A stretch of DNA of 64,000 bases from Microbacterium sp. cf046. Lineage in GTDB: Bacteria > Actinomycetota > Actinomycetes > Actinomycetales > Microbacteriaceae. The translations under genes were made by a program, and so were the position numbers. Within the stretch, counting starts at the first letter, position 1, and every line of letters starts with the position of its first letter. A model generated the notes under the pieces. It saw only the letters and a program-made list of their open reading frames with translations, ran no database searches and was not told the DNA's origin. The stretch lies in assembly GCF_900114345.1 (NCBI RefSeq), contig NZ_FOZJ01000002.1, positions 1,268,117 through 1,332,116 of the forward strand. The letters run 5' to 3'. This document shows, one piece after another, positions 44,472 to 55,143 of the stretch.

Positions 44472-45250
44472 GCGAAGCCGGCACGCTCGCGGCAGCCCCC
44501 GCGCGGCAGCATCGTGCCGCGGCGTGGCACATTGCAAAAGTCGCCGATTCACGACCTGAGACCACGACCGCCCGGCGCATCGAGCTCGAGGTGCCCACCT
44601 GGCCGGGCAACGACGCCGGCTCGCACCTGGACGTGCGCCTGACCGCGCCCGACGGCTATCAGGCGACGCGGTCGTACTCGATCGCCTCCGCCGGCCCCGG
44701 CACGCGCGTCGTACTCGCCGTGGATGAACTGCCCGACGGCGAGGTCTCGCCGTTCCTGGTGCACGACCTGCGCGCCGGGGATCAGCTCGAACTGCACGGA
44801 CCGCTGGGGGCGTTCTTCGTCTGGACGCCCCCCGCGGACGATGAGACGCCGCGGCCCGTGCAGCTCATCGCCGGCGGATCCGGCGTGGTTCCGCTGTACG
44901 CCATGGCGTCCGCGCACGCCGCCGCAGGTGACGCGACCGAATTCCGGATGCTGTACTCGGTGCGCACGCCGGACGACGTCTTCTTCAGCGACGAGCTCGC
45001 CGCGCTGGCGGCGGCGGACCCGCCCCTGCAGCTCGATTTCATCTACACGCGGAGCGTGCCCGAGGGCTGGCCGAGGTCGGCCGGCCGTCTCACGCGGGAT
45101 CTTCTGGATGCCGCGGCGGTGCCGGCGGCTTCCCGCCCGCGCGTGTACGTCTGCGGCCCCACCCCGTTCGTCGAGGCCGTCGCAGGATGGCTGATCGACG
45201 CCGGCCACCGGCCCGGCGATGTGCGCACCGAGAGATTCGGAGGTTCGTGA
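44468..45250 (+). CDS. Ferredoxin-reductase-type FAD/NAD(P)-binding oxidoreductase
   Basis: A 260-residue flavoprotein. The FAD-binding motif is RSYSIASAGPG (RxYS), the pyridine nucleotide site is LIAGGSGVVPLYAM, and the C-terminal VYVCGPTPFVEAVAGWL closes the NAD domain. It has no plant-type 2Fe-2S domain at the end, so electrons must pass directly or through another carrier. The GTG overlaps the upstream stop as GTGA. Confidence 0.88.
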   Translation: MSEAGTLAAAPARQHRAAAWHIAKVADSRPETTTARRIELEVPTWPGNDAGSHLDVRLTAPDGYQATRSYSIASAGPGTRVVLAVDELPDGEVSPFLVHDLRAGDQLELHGPLGAFFVWTPPADDETPRPVQLIAGGSGVVPLYAMASAHAAAGDATEFRMLYSVRTPDDVFFSDELAALAAADPPLQLDFIYTRSVPEGWPRSAGRLTRDLLDAAAVPAASRPRVYVCGPTPFVEAVAGWLIDAGHRPGDVRTERFGGS

Positions 45251-45507
45251 TGACGAAACTCGACGGGAACGTCCTCGCCGGGATGCTGGTCGATGTGCTC
45301 GGGTGGGATGCGACGGCTTCCGACGCACGCTGCGCGCACTGCGGCCAGCACGGTCAGATCGCGCTTGCGGTCGTCTACATGAGCTCGATGGGTGCGGTCG
45401 CCCGGTGCCCGCACTGCGACGGCGTGCTCGCGACGTTCGTCGAAGCGGAGGACGGGCGCGTATGGTTCGGGATGCCGGGAATCAGCGCACTGGAGGTCGC
45501 ACGATGA
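45250..45507 (+). CDS. Small zinc-ribbon protein (DUF6510-like)
   Basis: An 85-residue protein with two CxxC pairs, CAHC and CPHC, separated by about 25 residues, the spacing of a zinc ribbon or a rubredoxin-like site. LDGNVLAGMLVDVLGWDAT opens the protein. The same neighbourhood (sulfite-oxidase-type protein, flavin reductase, this protein) is familiar from related actinobacteria, from memory. If it binds iron it could be the missing electron carrier. The start overlaps the previous stop. Confidence 0.75.
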   Translation: MTKLDGNVLAGMLVDVLGWDATASDARCAHCGQHGQIALAVVYMSSMGAVARCPHCDGVLATFVEAEDGRVWFGMPGISALEVAR

Positions 45508-45974
45508 TGTCAGAGCTGCCGGTCTTCACCGTCGAAGACCTCGAGTCCGTTCCGCCTTTCGAGCACGCGTCCTTCGACAACGACGATGCCGTGAGCCTGG
45601 GGCTCATCGCCGTCGGGGTCATCCGCAAGCACCACGCCGATCTCGCCGTGCGGATAGTCCTGCGCGGAGAGCCGGTCTTCGTGGCGAAGCTCGGCACCAC
45701 CGGTGCGGGCAACGACCCGTGGCTCGCGGGCAAGGCCGCCGTCGCCGAGCGCTTCGGTGAGCCGTCGCTGCTGGTGCGGCGCCGTCACGAGGCCGCCGGC
45801 ACGGCATTCACCGACCGTTCGGACTTCGACCATCAGCTGTTCCGCGCGCACGGCGGCGCGGTGCCGATCTTCGTCCGCGGCGAGGTCGTCGGGTCTATCA
45901 CCATGTCGGGTGAGCCGGACGTTGTAGATCACGCCGTCGTCGCCGAGACGATCCGGCGATACCACGAGGCATGA
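45504..45974 (+). CDS. UPF0303/HbpS-like heme-degrading-domain protein
   Basis: A 156-residue GlcG/HbpS-fold protein of the UPF0303 family: FDNDDAVSLGLIAVGVIRKH, LRGEPVFVAKLGTTGAGNDPWLAGK, FDHQLFRAHGGAVPIFVRGE and VVGSITMSGEP. Members are annotated as heme-degrading-domain proteins, but evidence for activity is thin. ATGATG start; the first ATG overlaps the preceding stop, so it is part of the operon. Confidence 0.82.
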   Translation: MMSELPVFTVEDLESVPPFEHASFDNDDAVSLGLIAVGVIRKHHADLAVRIVLRGEPVFVAKLGTTGAGNDPWLAGKAAVAERFGEPSLLVRRRHEAAGTAFTDRSDFDHQLFRAHGGAVPIFVRGEVVGSITMSGEPDVVDHAVVAETIRRYHEA

Positions 45975-45980
45975 GCCGAT

Positions 45981-46001
45981 TGCGGACCGGATGTGTCCGC
46001 A
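45981..46001 (+). terminator. Hairpin after the sulfite-oxidase-like operon
   Basis: TGCGGAC (45981-45987) pairs with GTCCGCA (45995-46001) across seven bases, seven bases after the last stop. There is no T-run. A TAGCCT box at 46010-46015 follows and may serve the next gene. Confidence 0.45.
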
Positions 46002-46060
46002 TCCGCTCGTAGCCTGACATCAGGCGCCGGAAGGCGGCCTCCGACGAAAGGCAGGATCCC

Positions 46061-46432
46061 ATGGACTGGAAGATCGAGCTCATCTACGTGCCGGTGACGG
46101 ACGTCGACCGCGCCAAGGAGTTCTACGTGCGGATCGGCTTCAACGCCGACCACGACCAGATCCCCTTCGATGGGCTGCGCTTCGTGCAGATGACGCCGCC
46201 AGGATCGGCATGCTCGATCGCGTTCGGCTACGGCCTGGGCATCCAGCTGGAGCCCGGGCAGCAGAACACGATCCAGGTCGTCGTGCCGGATGCCGATGAG
46301 GCACTCGCCCACCTGCAGTCGGTCGGCGTCGACGCCAAGGGCGTCGATGAGCAGGCGTGGGGCCGTTTCGTGTCTTTCGACGACCCCGATGGCAACACCT
46401 GGACCCTGCAGCAGCTGCCGCCGCGCGACTGA
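46061..46432 (+). CDS. VOC-superfamily (glyoxalase/bleomycin-resistance-like) protein
   Basis: A 123-residue protein: IELIYVPVTDVDRAKEFYV at the N-terminus, QNTIQVVVPDADEALAHLQ in the second half and the closing FVSFDDPDGNTWTLQQLP. Both beta-alpha-beta-beta-beta modules are present. The usual first metal histidine is replaced, so metal binding is uncertain. The ribosome site is AAAGGCAGGA. Substrate unknown. Confidence 0.85.
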   Translation: MDWKIELIYVPVTDVDRAKEFYVRIGFNADHDQIPFDGLRFVQMTPPGSACSIAFGYGLGIQLEPGQQNTIQVVVPDADEALAHLQSVGVDAKGVDEQAWGRFVSFDDPDGNTWTLQQLPPRD

Positions 46433-46487
46433 GCCCGGTTCGCGGGGCGCTGCGCACGGCGCGGCGCCCCGCGCTTAGGCTGTGGCG

Positions 46488-47231
46488 ATGCGCGAGTTCG
46501 TCGTGGGGGTGGGGCTGCTCGGGCGCGGATTCGCCTCCTGGCGGCGCAGGCCGGGCCTGATGGCACTCGGCCTGATCCCCGCGGCGATCGTCGGGCTCCT
46601 GCTGCTGTCGGGCATCGTCACGCTCGCGATCACCCTGCCCGGGATCACCGTGGCGGTCACCCCGTTCGCGGACGGCTGGCCGAGCCTCTGGGCGACGGTG
46701 ATCCGCGCCACGATCGGCACGGCGATGGTGGGCGCGGCGCTCGTGCTCGCGGCGGTGTCGTTCACCGCCCTCACCCTGATCGTCGGCGAGCCGTTCTACG
46801 AACGGATCTGGCGGTCGGTCGAACGCGATCTGGGCGACGCCGACATCGACGCGGGCTACGGATTCTGGCGGTCGGTGCGTGACGGTCTGTTCCTCTTCGT
46901 CCGCGGCGTCGCGATCGCCGTCCTCGCGGCCTTGATCGGATTCATCCCGGTCGTCGGCGGCGTCCTCGCCACGGTCTTCGCCGTGGTGCTGACGGGCTGG
47001 CTGCTCGCCGACGAGCTCTCCTCGCGCGCGCTCACCGCGCGCGGCATCGACTACGAGGGTCGTCGGCGGCTGATGCGCAGCCATCGCGGCCGCGTGCTCG
47101 GTTTCGGGGTGGCGACGCAGCTGTGCTTCATGATCCCCTTCGGGGCCGTGGCGACGATGCCGGCGGCCGTGGCGGGCTCCACGAATCTGGCCAGGTCGCT
47201 GCTCGAGCCGCGCCGCGTCGAGGCGGGCTGA
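46488..47231 (+). CDS. EI24-domain (CysZ-like) integral membrane protein
   Basis: A 247-residue membrane protein with about five helices. MREFVVGVGLLGRGFASWRRRPGLM starts it, and TLIVGEPFYERIWRSVERDLG and the C-terminal GVATQLCFMIPFGAVATMPAAVAGSTNLARSL are typical of the EI24/CysZ family, which includes sulfate uptake proteins. The ATG lies six bases after TAGGCT (46476-46481). Function here unknown. Confidence 0.82.
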   Translation: MREFVVGVGLLGRGFASWRRRPGLMALGLIPAAIVGLLLLSGIVTLAITLPGITVAVTPFADGWPSLWATVIRATIGTAMVGAALVLAAVSFTALTLIVGEPFYERIWRSVERDLGDADIDAGYGFWRSVRDGLFLFVRGVAIAVLAALIGFIPVVGGVLATVFAVVLTGWLLADELSSRALTARGIDYEGRRRLMRSHRGRVLGFGVATQLCFMIPFGAVATMPAAVAGSTNLARSLLEPRRVEAG

Positions 47232-47242
47232 ACCCGCACATG

Positions 47243-47283
47243 CGAGAGGCGCGCCCCCGGGGAACCGGTGGGCGCGCCTCTCG
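47243..47283. terminator. Bidirectional terminator between the EI24 gene and the Clp ATPase gene
   Basis: CGAGAGGCGCGCCC (47243-47256) and GGGCGCGCCTCTCG (47270-47283) form a perfect 14-bp stem between two converging genes. Confidence 0.85.
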
Positions 47284-47289
47284 TGCGTG

Positions 47290-49842
<2,553 letters not shown>

Positions 49843-49857
49843 TTCTCTCCTGTACAA

Positions 49858-49878
49858 CTTGAGTCTCAGCGTGTCAAG
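49858..49878. promoter_or_regulatory. HAIR element (HspR operator), proximal
   Basis: Read on the minus strand: CTTGACA, seven bases, ACTCAAG. This fits the 21-base HspR-associated inverted repeat CTTGAGT-N7-ACTCAAG with two differences in one arm. It lies 16 bases before the Clp ATPase start. Confidence 0.8.
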
Positions 49879-49886
49879 TTTACGAA

Positions 49887-49907
49887 CTTGAGCACACTCG
49901 TATCAAG
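49887..49907. promoter_or_regulatory. HAIR element (HspR operator), distal, over the promoter
   Basis: Read on the minus strand: CTTGATA, seven bases, GCTCAAG. It overlaps a likely promoter, TTGATA (49901-49906) followed after 18 bases by TAAACT (49877-49882). The two HAIR sites start 29 bases apart, so bound HspR would cover both the -35 and the start of transcription. Confidence 0.8.
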
Positions 49908-49964
49908 TTAAACCGAGAAGCTCGAAGCCTATTCCCGGGTTCGCGATCGAGTCTGCGGTCCCGC

Positions 49965-50993
49965 TCAGCCGTGCCTGTTCGCGATGCGGAGCACGACACT
50001 GCCCCGCTTGCGGCCGGTGTCGACGTAGCGGTGCGCGTCCACCACGTCTTCGAGGTCGTAGGTGCGATCGATCACCGGTCGGATCCGCCCGGTCTCGGCC
50101 GCGGCCGCGAGTTCGCGCATGACCTCCGCGCCGAACACGGAGCCCGTGTGGGTGACCAGCGTCCCGCTCCGGCGCGACTGCGCCCGCTCCCGGAGCATCC
50201 CCCGCAGGTCGGTGATCACCATGAGCAGCGCTCCACCGGGCTTGAGGATTCGGCGCACGCGACGGAACGGCGCATTGCCGACGCACTCGATGACGACGTC
50301 GTAACGCTCGTCTCCGGCCGCGAAGTCCTCGCGCTCGTAGTCGATCACCCGCTCGGCGCCGAGCGAGCGGACCAGCTCGGCGTTCCCGGCGCTGCACACG
50401 CCGGTCACGCGCGCCCCGGCCCCCGCAGCGAGCTGCACCACGGCGGTCCCCACAGCTCCCGACGCGCCGTTGACGAGCACCTCGACGCCGGGTCCGAGGT
50501 CGACGCGGTGAAGGAACGAGATCGCGGTGTAGCCGCCGAACACGAGGGCGGCGGCATCCTCGAACGGGATCTCCCCCGGGATCCGCACGATGCTGCGGTC
50601 AGCGGCGACCGTCGCGTACTCCGCATGGCAGCCCATCGCACTCCCCCGCATCACCATCACCCGGTCGCCGGGCGAGAACTCCGTGACGCCCGAGCCGACC
50701 GACTCGATGACGCCGGCGCCCTCCATCCCGAGGATCGGCTTGCGCGGCCGGAGCACGCCGAGCGCGACGACCGCGAGGAATCCCAGTCCTCGCGGCAGGT
50801 CCTTCGCACGGATGCGGTGGTCGGCGATGCTCACCGTCGACGCGTGCAGGCGGACGAGCACCTCACCCGCGCCCGGCACCGGCTTGGTCACACGCTCCAC
50901 CGTGACCACCTCCGGCCCGCCGAACCGTCGTGCGACCGCTGCCCGCATCGTGCCGATCGTGGTGGTCGCCGCATCCATCGCGTGCTGAGTCAT
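49965..50993 (-). CDS. Quinone oxidoreductase-like MDR dehydrogenase
   Basis: A 342-residue zinc-less medium-chain reductase: RRFGGPEVVTVERVTKPVPG, GMEGAGVIESVGSGVTEF, LVNGASGAVGTAVVQLA and ERVIDYEREDF. It matches the NAD(P)-dependent zinc-binding-dehydrogenase-like group without catalytic zinc ligands. The ATG follows AAGGGG. It is divergent from the TetR gene, with a 29-bp palindrome between them close to its start, so it is the likely main target of that repressor. Quinones or reactive enones are likely substrates by family. Confidence 0.87.
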   Translation of the reverse strand: MTQHAMDAATTTIGTMRAAVARRFGGPEVVTVERVTKPVPGAGEVLVRLHASTVSIADHRIRAKDLPRGLGFLAVVALGVLRPRKPILGMEGAGVIESVGSGVTEFSPGDRVMVMRGSAMGCHAEYATVAADRSIVRIPGEIPFEDAAALVFGGYTAISFLHRVDLGPGVEVLVNGASGAVGTAVVQLAAGAGARVTGVCSAGNAELVRSLGAERVIDYEREDFAAGDERYDVVIECVGNAPFRRVRRILKPGGALLMVITDLRGMLRERAQSRRSGTLVTHTGSVFGAEVMRELAAAAETGRIRPVIDRTYDLEDVVDAHRYVDTGRKRGSVVLRIANRHG

Positions 50994-51001
50994 CGAATTC
51001 C

Positions 51002-51030
51002 CCTTACGCTGTAAGTATTACACTGTAAGG
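51002..51030. promoter_or_regulatory. 29-bp palindromic operator of the TetR-family regulator
   Basis: The perfect inner palindrome TGTAAGTATTACA is flanked on each side by two spacer bases and then CCTTAC on the left and GTAAGG on the right, all centred at 51016. It begins nine bases before the start codon of the quinone oxidoreductase gene, where a bound repressor would block its transcription or translation. Confidence 0.75.
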
Positions 51031-51097
51031 TAGCGCACTCGGAGCGGCTTGTCGAGAGGGCAACCTGACGCTGTACGGTGGGCGGAGGAGGTGCGAC

Positions 51098-51793
51098 ATG
51101 CCCGCGACGAAGAACCGCGAACGCGCACCGCTGACGCGCGAACGGGTGCTGCTCGCCGCTCGGGCGCTCGCGGACGAAGACGGACTCGACGCGCTCACGA
51201 TGCGGCGTCTGGCCGACGATCTGCACGTCGAGGCGATGTCGATCTACCATCACCTGCCGAACAAGGACGCGATCCTGGACGGTCTCGTGGAGCTCGCCTT
51301 CAGCGAGATCGAGGCGGAGGTCGGCGGGTTCGGCGTCGACGGAGCTGCGCAGGATTGGCGTAGTGCGCTCCGGACCCGCATCCTCGGCTCCCGACGAGTG
51401 CTGCTGAAGCATCGGTGGGTGCCGGTCGTCCTGGAGAACCGGGGCGTGCTGGTTCCGACGATGGCCCGCTACATCGACGGGATCGTGGCGATCATGCGTG
51501 CCGGCGGGCTCTCCTTCGATCTGATCCACCACAGCCTGCACGCGCTCGGCAGCCGGATGTACGGCTTCACCCAGGAGCTCTCTCTCGACGGCGACGACGC
51601 GGCGCCCGCGGGGGATGATCTCGCGCAGATGCGGGACTTCGTGCCGAACCTCGCGGCGATGCTGGAGGACGTCGTCCACGACGACCCCGACTCGACGCTC
51701 GGCTGGTGCGACGACCAGACGGAGTTCGAGTTCGGGCTCGACATCCTCCTCGAAGGACTCGAACGGCGGCTGGTCGCGGAGCGGACCCGATGA
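51098..51793 (+). CDS. TetR-family transcriptional regulator
   Basis: A 231-residue repressor. The helix-turn-helix lies at about residues 12-58 (LTRERVLLAARALADEDG, TMRRLADDLHVEAMSIYHHL, PNKDAILDGLVE). The C-terminal ligand-binding domain with ENRGVLVPTMARYIDGIV resembles the TetR_C group of tetracycline-type repressors. The ribosome site is GGAGGAGG. Its stop overlaps the following large fusion gene as ATGA, so it also accompanies that gene's expression. Confidence 0.9.
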   Translation: MPATKNRERAPLTRERVLLAARALADEDGLDALTMRRLADDLHVEAMSIYHHLPNKDAILDGLVELAFSEIEAEVGGFGVDGAAQDWRSALRTRILGSRRVLLKHRWVPVVLENRGVLVPTMARYIDGIVAIMRAGGLSFDLIHHSLHALGSRMYGFTQELSLDGDDAAPAGDDLAQMRDFVPNLAAMLEDVVHDDPDSTLGWCDDQTEFEFGLDILLEGLERRLVAERTR

Positions 51794-54696
51794 CCGCCGA
51801 AGGCCTCGAGGCGGCCGCGACCGGCGCGGCACTCGTGCAGCCCGCTCCACCGGAGATCGGCGATGCGACCGCGGAGCGCATCGCGTCGGAGGGGTGGGGT
51901 GTTTCCGGTCGCGCGCGGGCGCTCGGCAGTCACCAGGACCGCAACTTCCTGATCACGCCCGACACCGGTGCGCGGGTGCTCCTGAAGATCGCGAACCCGA
52001 GCGTCACTGCGCCCGAACTCGAAGCGCAGTCCGCGGCGGCCGCCGCGATCACTTCCGCCGGCGTGCGAGCCGCCCGCGCGCTCCCCGTCGGCGACGGCGC
52101 AACGGCTCGCGCGGTCGAGGTGGACGGGGTCAAGATGCAGGCGCGACTGCTCGAGTTCCTCGAGGGCGAGACCCTGTCGGGGTACCTCTCCCCCGCCGCC
52201 GTGCGTGCGATCGGAGCACTGGCGGCCACGGTCGACGTGGCTCTGGCCGACCTCGTCGCCCCTGCCGCCGAGCGGGTGCACCAATGGGACCTGCGCGAGG
52301 CACCCGGAGTGCTCGATGAGCTCCTCCCCTACGTCTCGGACGACGAGCTGCGGAACGAGCTCTCCGCTGCCGCCGAGTCCGCGTGGGATGCCGTCGCCGC
52401 GGTCGCCGATCGCCTTCCGGTGCAGTTCATCCACGGCGACCTGACCGACGACAACGTGGTGACCGGCGACGCCGTGACGCGCATCCCCGACGGGGTCATC
52501 GACCTCGGCGACCTGAACCGCACCTGGACCGTCGGCGAGCTCGCCATCACGGTGTCGTCGCTCCTGCACCACGACGGGATGGACCTTGCGGGAGCGATGC
52601 AGGCGATCGCGGCGTATCACGCCATCCGGCCGATCTCGGAGACCGAGGCCGACGCGCTGTGGGCGCTGGTCGTGGTGCGCGGCGCCGTGCTCGTGGCAAG
52701 CGCGCACCACGTGCTCGCGACGGATGCGGCGAACGAGTACGCCGCCGAGAATCTGGTCCACGAGCGCGAGATCTTCTCGCAGGCGGTATCGGTCCCGTTG
52801 CCGGTAGCGACCGCCCTGGTGCGGGCGTACACCGGGCACACCGCGGCGCCCCTCGATGTGACCGGCGAAGCCCTCCTACCCGGCCTGACCGCCGCGGATG
52901 TGCGCGTCGTCGACCTCTCGGCCGCGAGCCCCGCGCTTCACGACGGACGATGGCTCGCAGCATCCGCGGAGGATGACCTCTTCGTCGAGTCGGTCGCTGT
53001 CGGGGGCACGGCTGTCGGGCGATTCGGCGAGGCGCGACTCACGCGGTCGCGTGCGGACGATCCCGAACCGCCTCGCAACGTGGCGCTGGGCGTCGAGTTC
53101 CAGTGCCCTGTCGCGCAGCCGGTCGCCGCGCCGTGGGCCGGCACGGTGCGGCTGAGGAGCGCGGGGATCGAACTTCGCACCGCCGAACTCACGCTGAGGC
53201 TCGACGGGTGCCGCACGACGCTCGCGGACGGCACGACGGTCGAGGCCGGCGAGGTGATCGGTCAGGCGGCCGGGTCGATGTGGGTCCAGGTCATGCGCGC
53301 AGGCGTCGAGGCGCCCCGGTTCGTCACCGCCTCGCTCGCCGCGGCATGGCGCACGGTTGCGGCCGATCCCGGTGCGCTCGTGCCCGAACTCGACGCCGCA
53401 GGTGCGACGCCGGACGCAGCCGAGCTGCTCAAGCGCCGGGACGGGTCCTTCGCCGACGTCCAGGAGCACTACTACGCCGACCCGCCGATCATGGTGCGTG
53501 GGTGGCGCGAGCACCTCGTCGACGCCGACGGGCGGGTGTACCTCGACACGCTCAACAACGTCACCTCGGTCGGCCATGCGCACCCGCGGCTGGTGGCTGC
53601 GGTCGCCGAGCAGTGGCGACTGCTCAACACGAACTCCCGCTTCCACTATCCGGCCGTCGTCGAGTTCTCGGAACGGCTCGCCTCGCTCGCACCCGATCCG
53701 CTCGACACCGTGTTCCTGGTCAACAGCGGCTCGGAGGCGGTCGACCTCGCGCTGCGGCTCGCGCAGGCCTGGTCGGGTCGGCGCGAAGTCCTCGCCGTGG
53801 CCGAGGCGTACCACGGCTGGACCTACCTGACGGATGCGGTGTCGACGTCGGTCGCCGACAATCCGGCCGCGCTCGAGACTCGGCCCGACTGGGTGCACAC
53901 GGTCGCCGCGCCGATCCCGTTCCGCGGCTCGCACGCGGAGTCCGGCGCGGACGCCTACGCGCAGGACGCCGTCGCCGAGGTCGGGCGGCTGGCCGACGCC
54001 GGAACGCCGGCCGGGGCGTTCCTGTCCGAGACGGTCTTCGGCAACGCCGGCGGAGTCATGCTCCCTGACGGCTACCTCGACGCCGTGTATCGCGCGGTCC
54101 GCGCGCACGGCGGCCTTGCGATCGCCGACGAGGTGCAGGTCGGGTACGGGCGTCTCGGCGAGTGGTTCTGGGGCTTCGAGCAGCAGGGCGTCGTGCCTGA
54201 TGTGATCGCGATCGCCAAGGCGATGGGCAACGGACACCCGCTCGGAGCCGTGATCACGTCCCGGGAGATCGCCGAGCAGTATCGCGAAGGCGGCTATTTC
54301 TTCTCATCTGCGGGCGGCAGTCCGGTTTCGAGCGTCGTCGGCCTGACGGTCCTCGACATCATCCGCGACGAACGACTGCAGGAGAACGCCCGAGAGACCG
54401 GCGCGCACCTCAAGGGGCGTCTCGAAGACCTGGGGCGGCGGCATCCGATCCTGGCGGCCGTGCACGGATCGGGCTTCTACCTCGGACCGGAGTTCGTACG
54501 CGATCGAGAGACCTGGGAGCCGGCGACGGCGGAGACCGCCGCGATCTGCGAACGACTCCGGGAGCTCGGCGTGATCGCGCAGCCCACGGGCGATCACCAG
54601 AACCTCCTCAAGATCAAGCCGCCCATGTGCTTCAGCCGGGAAAGCGCCGACGCGTTCGTCGACGCACTGGATCGCGTGCTGACGACGGGCTGGTAG
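51790..54696 (+). CDS. Kinase / M23-like / class-III aminotransferase-fold fusion protein
   Basis: A 968-residue three-part protein. Residues about 30-330 form an aminoglycoside-phosphotransferase-like kinase: His215 and Asp217 in FIHGDLTDDNVV and GVIDLGDLNRTW for metal binding. Residues about 365-520 resemble an M23 peptidase beta fold (LGVEFQCPVAQPVAAPWAGT) without its catalytic histidines. Residues about 555-965 are a PLP class-III enzyme with Lys810 in AIAKAMGNGHPLGAV and the cofactor motif VNSGSEAVDLALRLA. This last part is closest to human ETNPPL/PHYKPL phospho-lyases. The likely action is to phosphorylate an amino alcohol and then eliminate phosphate and ammonia; substrate unknown. Confidence 0.85.
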   Translation: MTAEGLEAAATGAALVQPAPPEIGDATAERIASEGWGVSGRARALGSHQDRNFLITPDTGARVLLKIANPSVTAPELEAQSAAAAAITSAGVRAARALPVGDGATARAVEVDGVKMQARLLEFLEGETLSGYLSPAAVRAIGALAATVDVALADLVAPAAERVHQWDLREAPGVLDELLPYVSDDELRNELSAAAESAWDAVAAVADRLPVQFIHGDLTDDNVVTGDAVTRIPDGVIDLGDLNRTWTVGELAITVSSLLHHDGMDLAGAMQAIAAYHAIRPISETEADALWALVVVRGAVLVASAHHVLATDAANEYAAENLVHEREIFSQAVSVPLPVATALVRAYTGHTAAPLDVTGEALLPGLTAADVRVVDLSAASPALHDGRWLAASAEDDLFVESVAVGGTAVGRFGEARLTRSRADDPEPPRNVALGVEFQCPVAQPVAAPWAGTVRLRSAGIELRTAELTLRLDGCRTTLADGTTVEAGEVIGQAAGSMWVQVMRAGVEAPRFVTASLAAAWRTVAADPGALVPELDAAGATPDAAELLKRRDGSFADVQEHYYADPPIMVRGWREHLVDADGRVYLDTLNNVTSVGHAHPRLVAAVAEQWRLLNTNSRFHYPAVVEFSERLASLAPDPLDTVFLVNSGSEAVDLALRLAQAWSGRREVLAVAEAYHGWTYLTDAVSTSVADNPAALETRPDWVHTVAAPIPFRGSHAESGADAYAQDAVAEVGRLADAGTPAGAFLSETVFGNAGGVMLPDGYLDAVYRAVRAHGGLAIADEVQVGYGRLGEWFWGFEQQGVVPDVIAIAKAMGNGHPLGAVITSREIAEQYREGGYFFSSAGGSPVSSVVGLTVLDIIRDERLQENARETGAHLKGRLEDLGRRHPILAAVHGSGFYLGPEFVRDRETWEPATAETAAICERLRELGVIAQPTGDHQNLLKIKPPMCFSRESADAFVDALDRVLTTGW

Positions 54697-54766
54697 CGCG
54701 GGGCTCGCGCACTCTGGGTAGCATCGCGAGTATCCCCGACCGCCCCTGACCGAGGAGAACGACGAC

Positions 54767-55135
54767 GTGAGCGAGCACTCCGAGTTCATCGACCCGGCCG
54801 TTCCCCCGAGCGGCGACGGATGCGCGGAGTGCGACGCGGTCGGAGGCTGGTGGGTGCACCTGCGCCGGTGCGCGCTGTGCGGACACATCGGCTGCTGCGA
54901 CGACTCTCTCGCCACGCACGCGACCAGGCATTATGAGGCGAGCGGGCACCCGATCGTGCAGAGCTTCGAGCCGGGCGAGGAATGGTTCTGGGACTACTCC
55001 ACCGGCGATTACGCCTACGGTCCGGCGCTCGCCCCGCCGGACTCGCACTCGGCGCACCTCACCACGCCGGGGCCCGCCGATCGGCTGCCCGCCGACTGGC
55101 GTGAACAGCTCGCGCGCAATCGCGGCGAGCGCTGA
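54767..55135 (+). CDS. UBP-type zinc-finger protein
   Basis: A 122-residue protein in which Cys and His residues follow the zf-UBP pattern: GCAECDAVGGWWVHLRRCALCGHIGCCDDS, here broken after CAEC, CALC and GCC, then HATRHYEASGHPIVQSF. The C-terminal half has WFWDYSTGDYAYG and no known domain. Bacterial stand-alone UBP fingers are small proteins of unknown role. It starts with GTG after GAGGAG. Confidence 0.82.
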   Translation: MSEHSEFIDPAVPPSGDGCAECDAVGGWWVHLRRCALCGHIGCCDDSLATHATRHYEASGHPIVQSFEPGEEWFWDYSTGDYAYGPALAPPDSHSAHLTTPGPADRLPADWREQLARNRGER

Positions 55136-55143
55136 CCCTGCGC

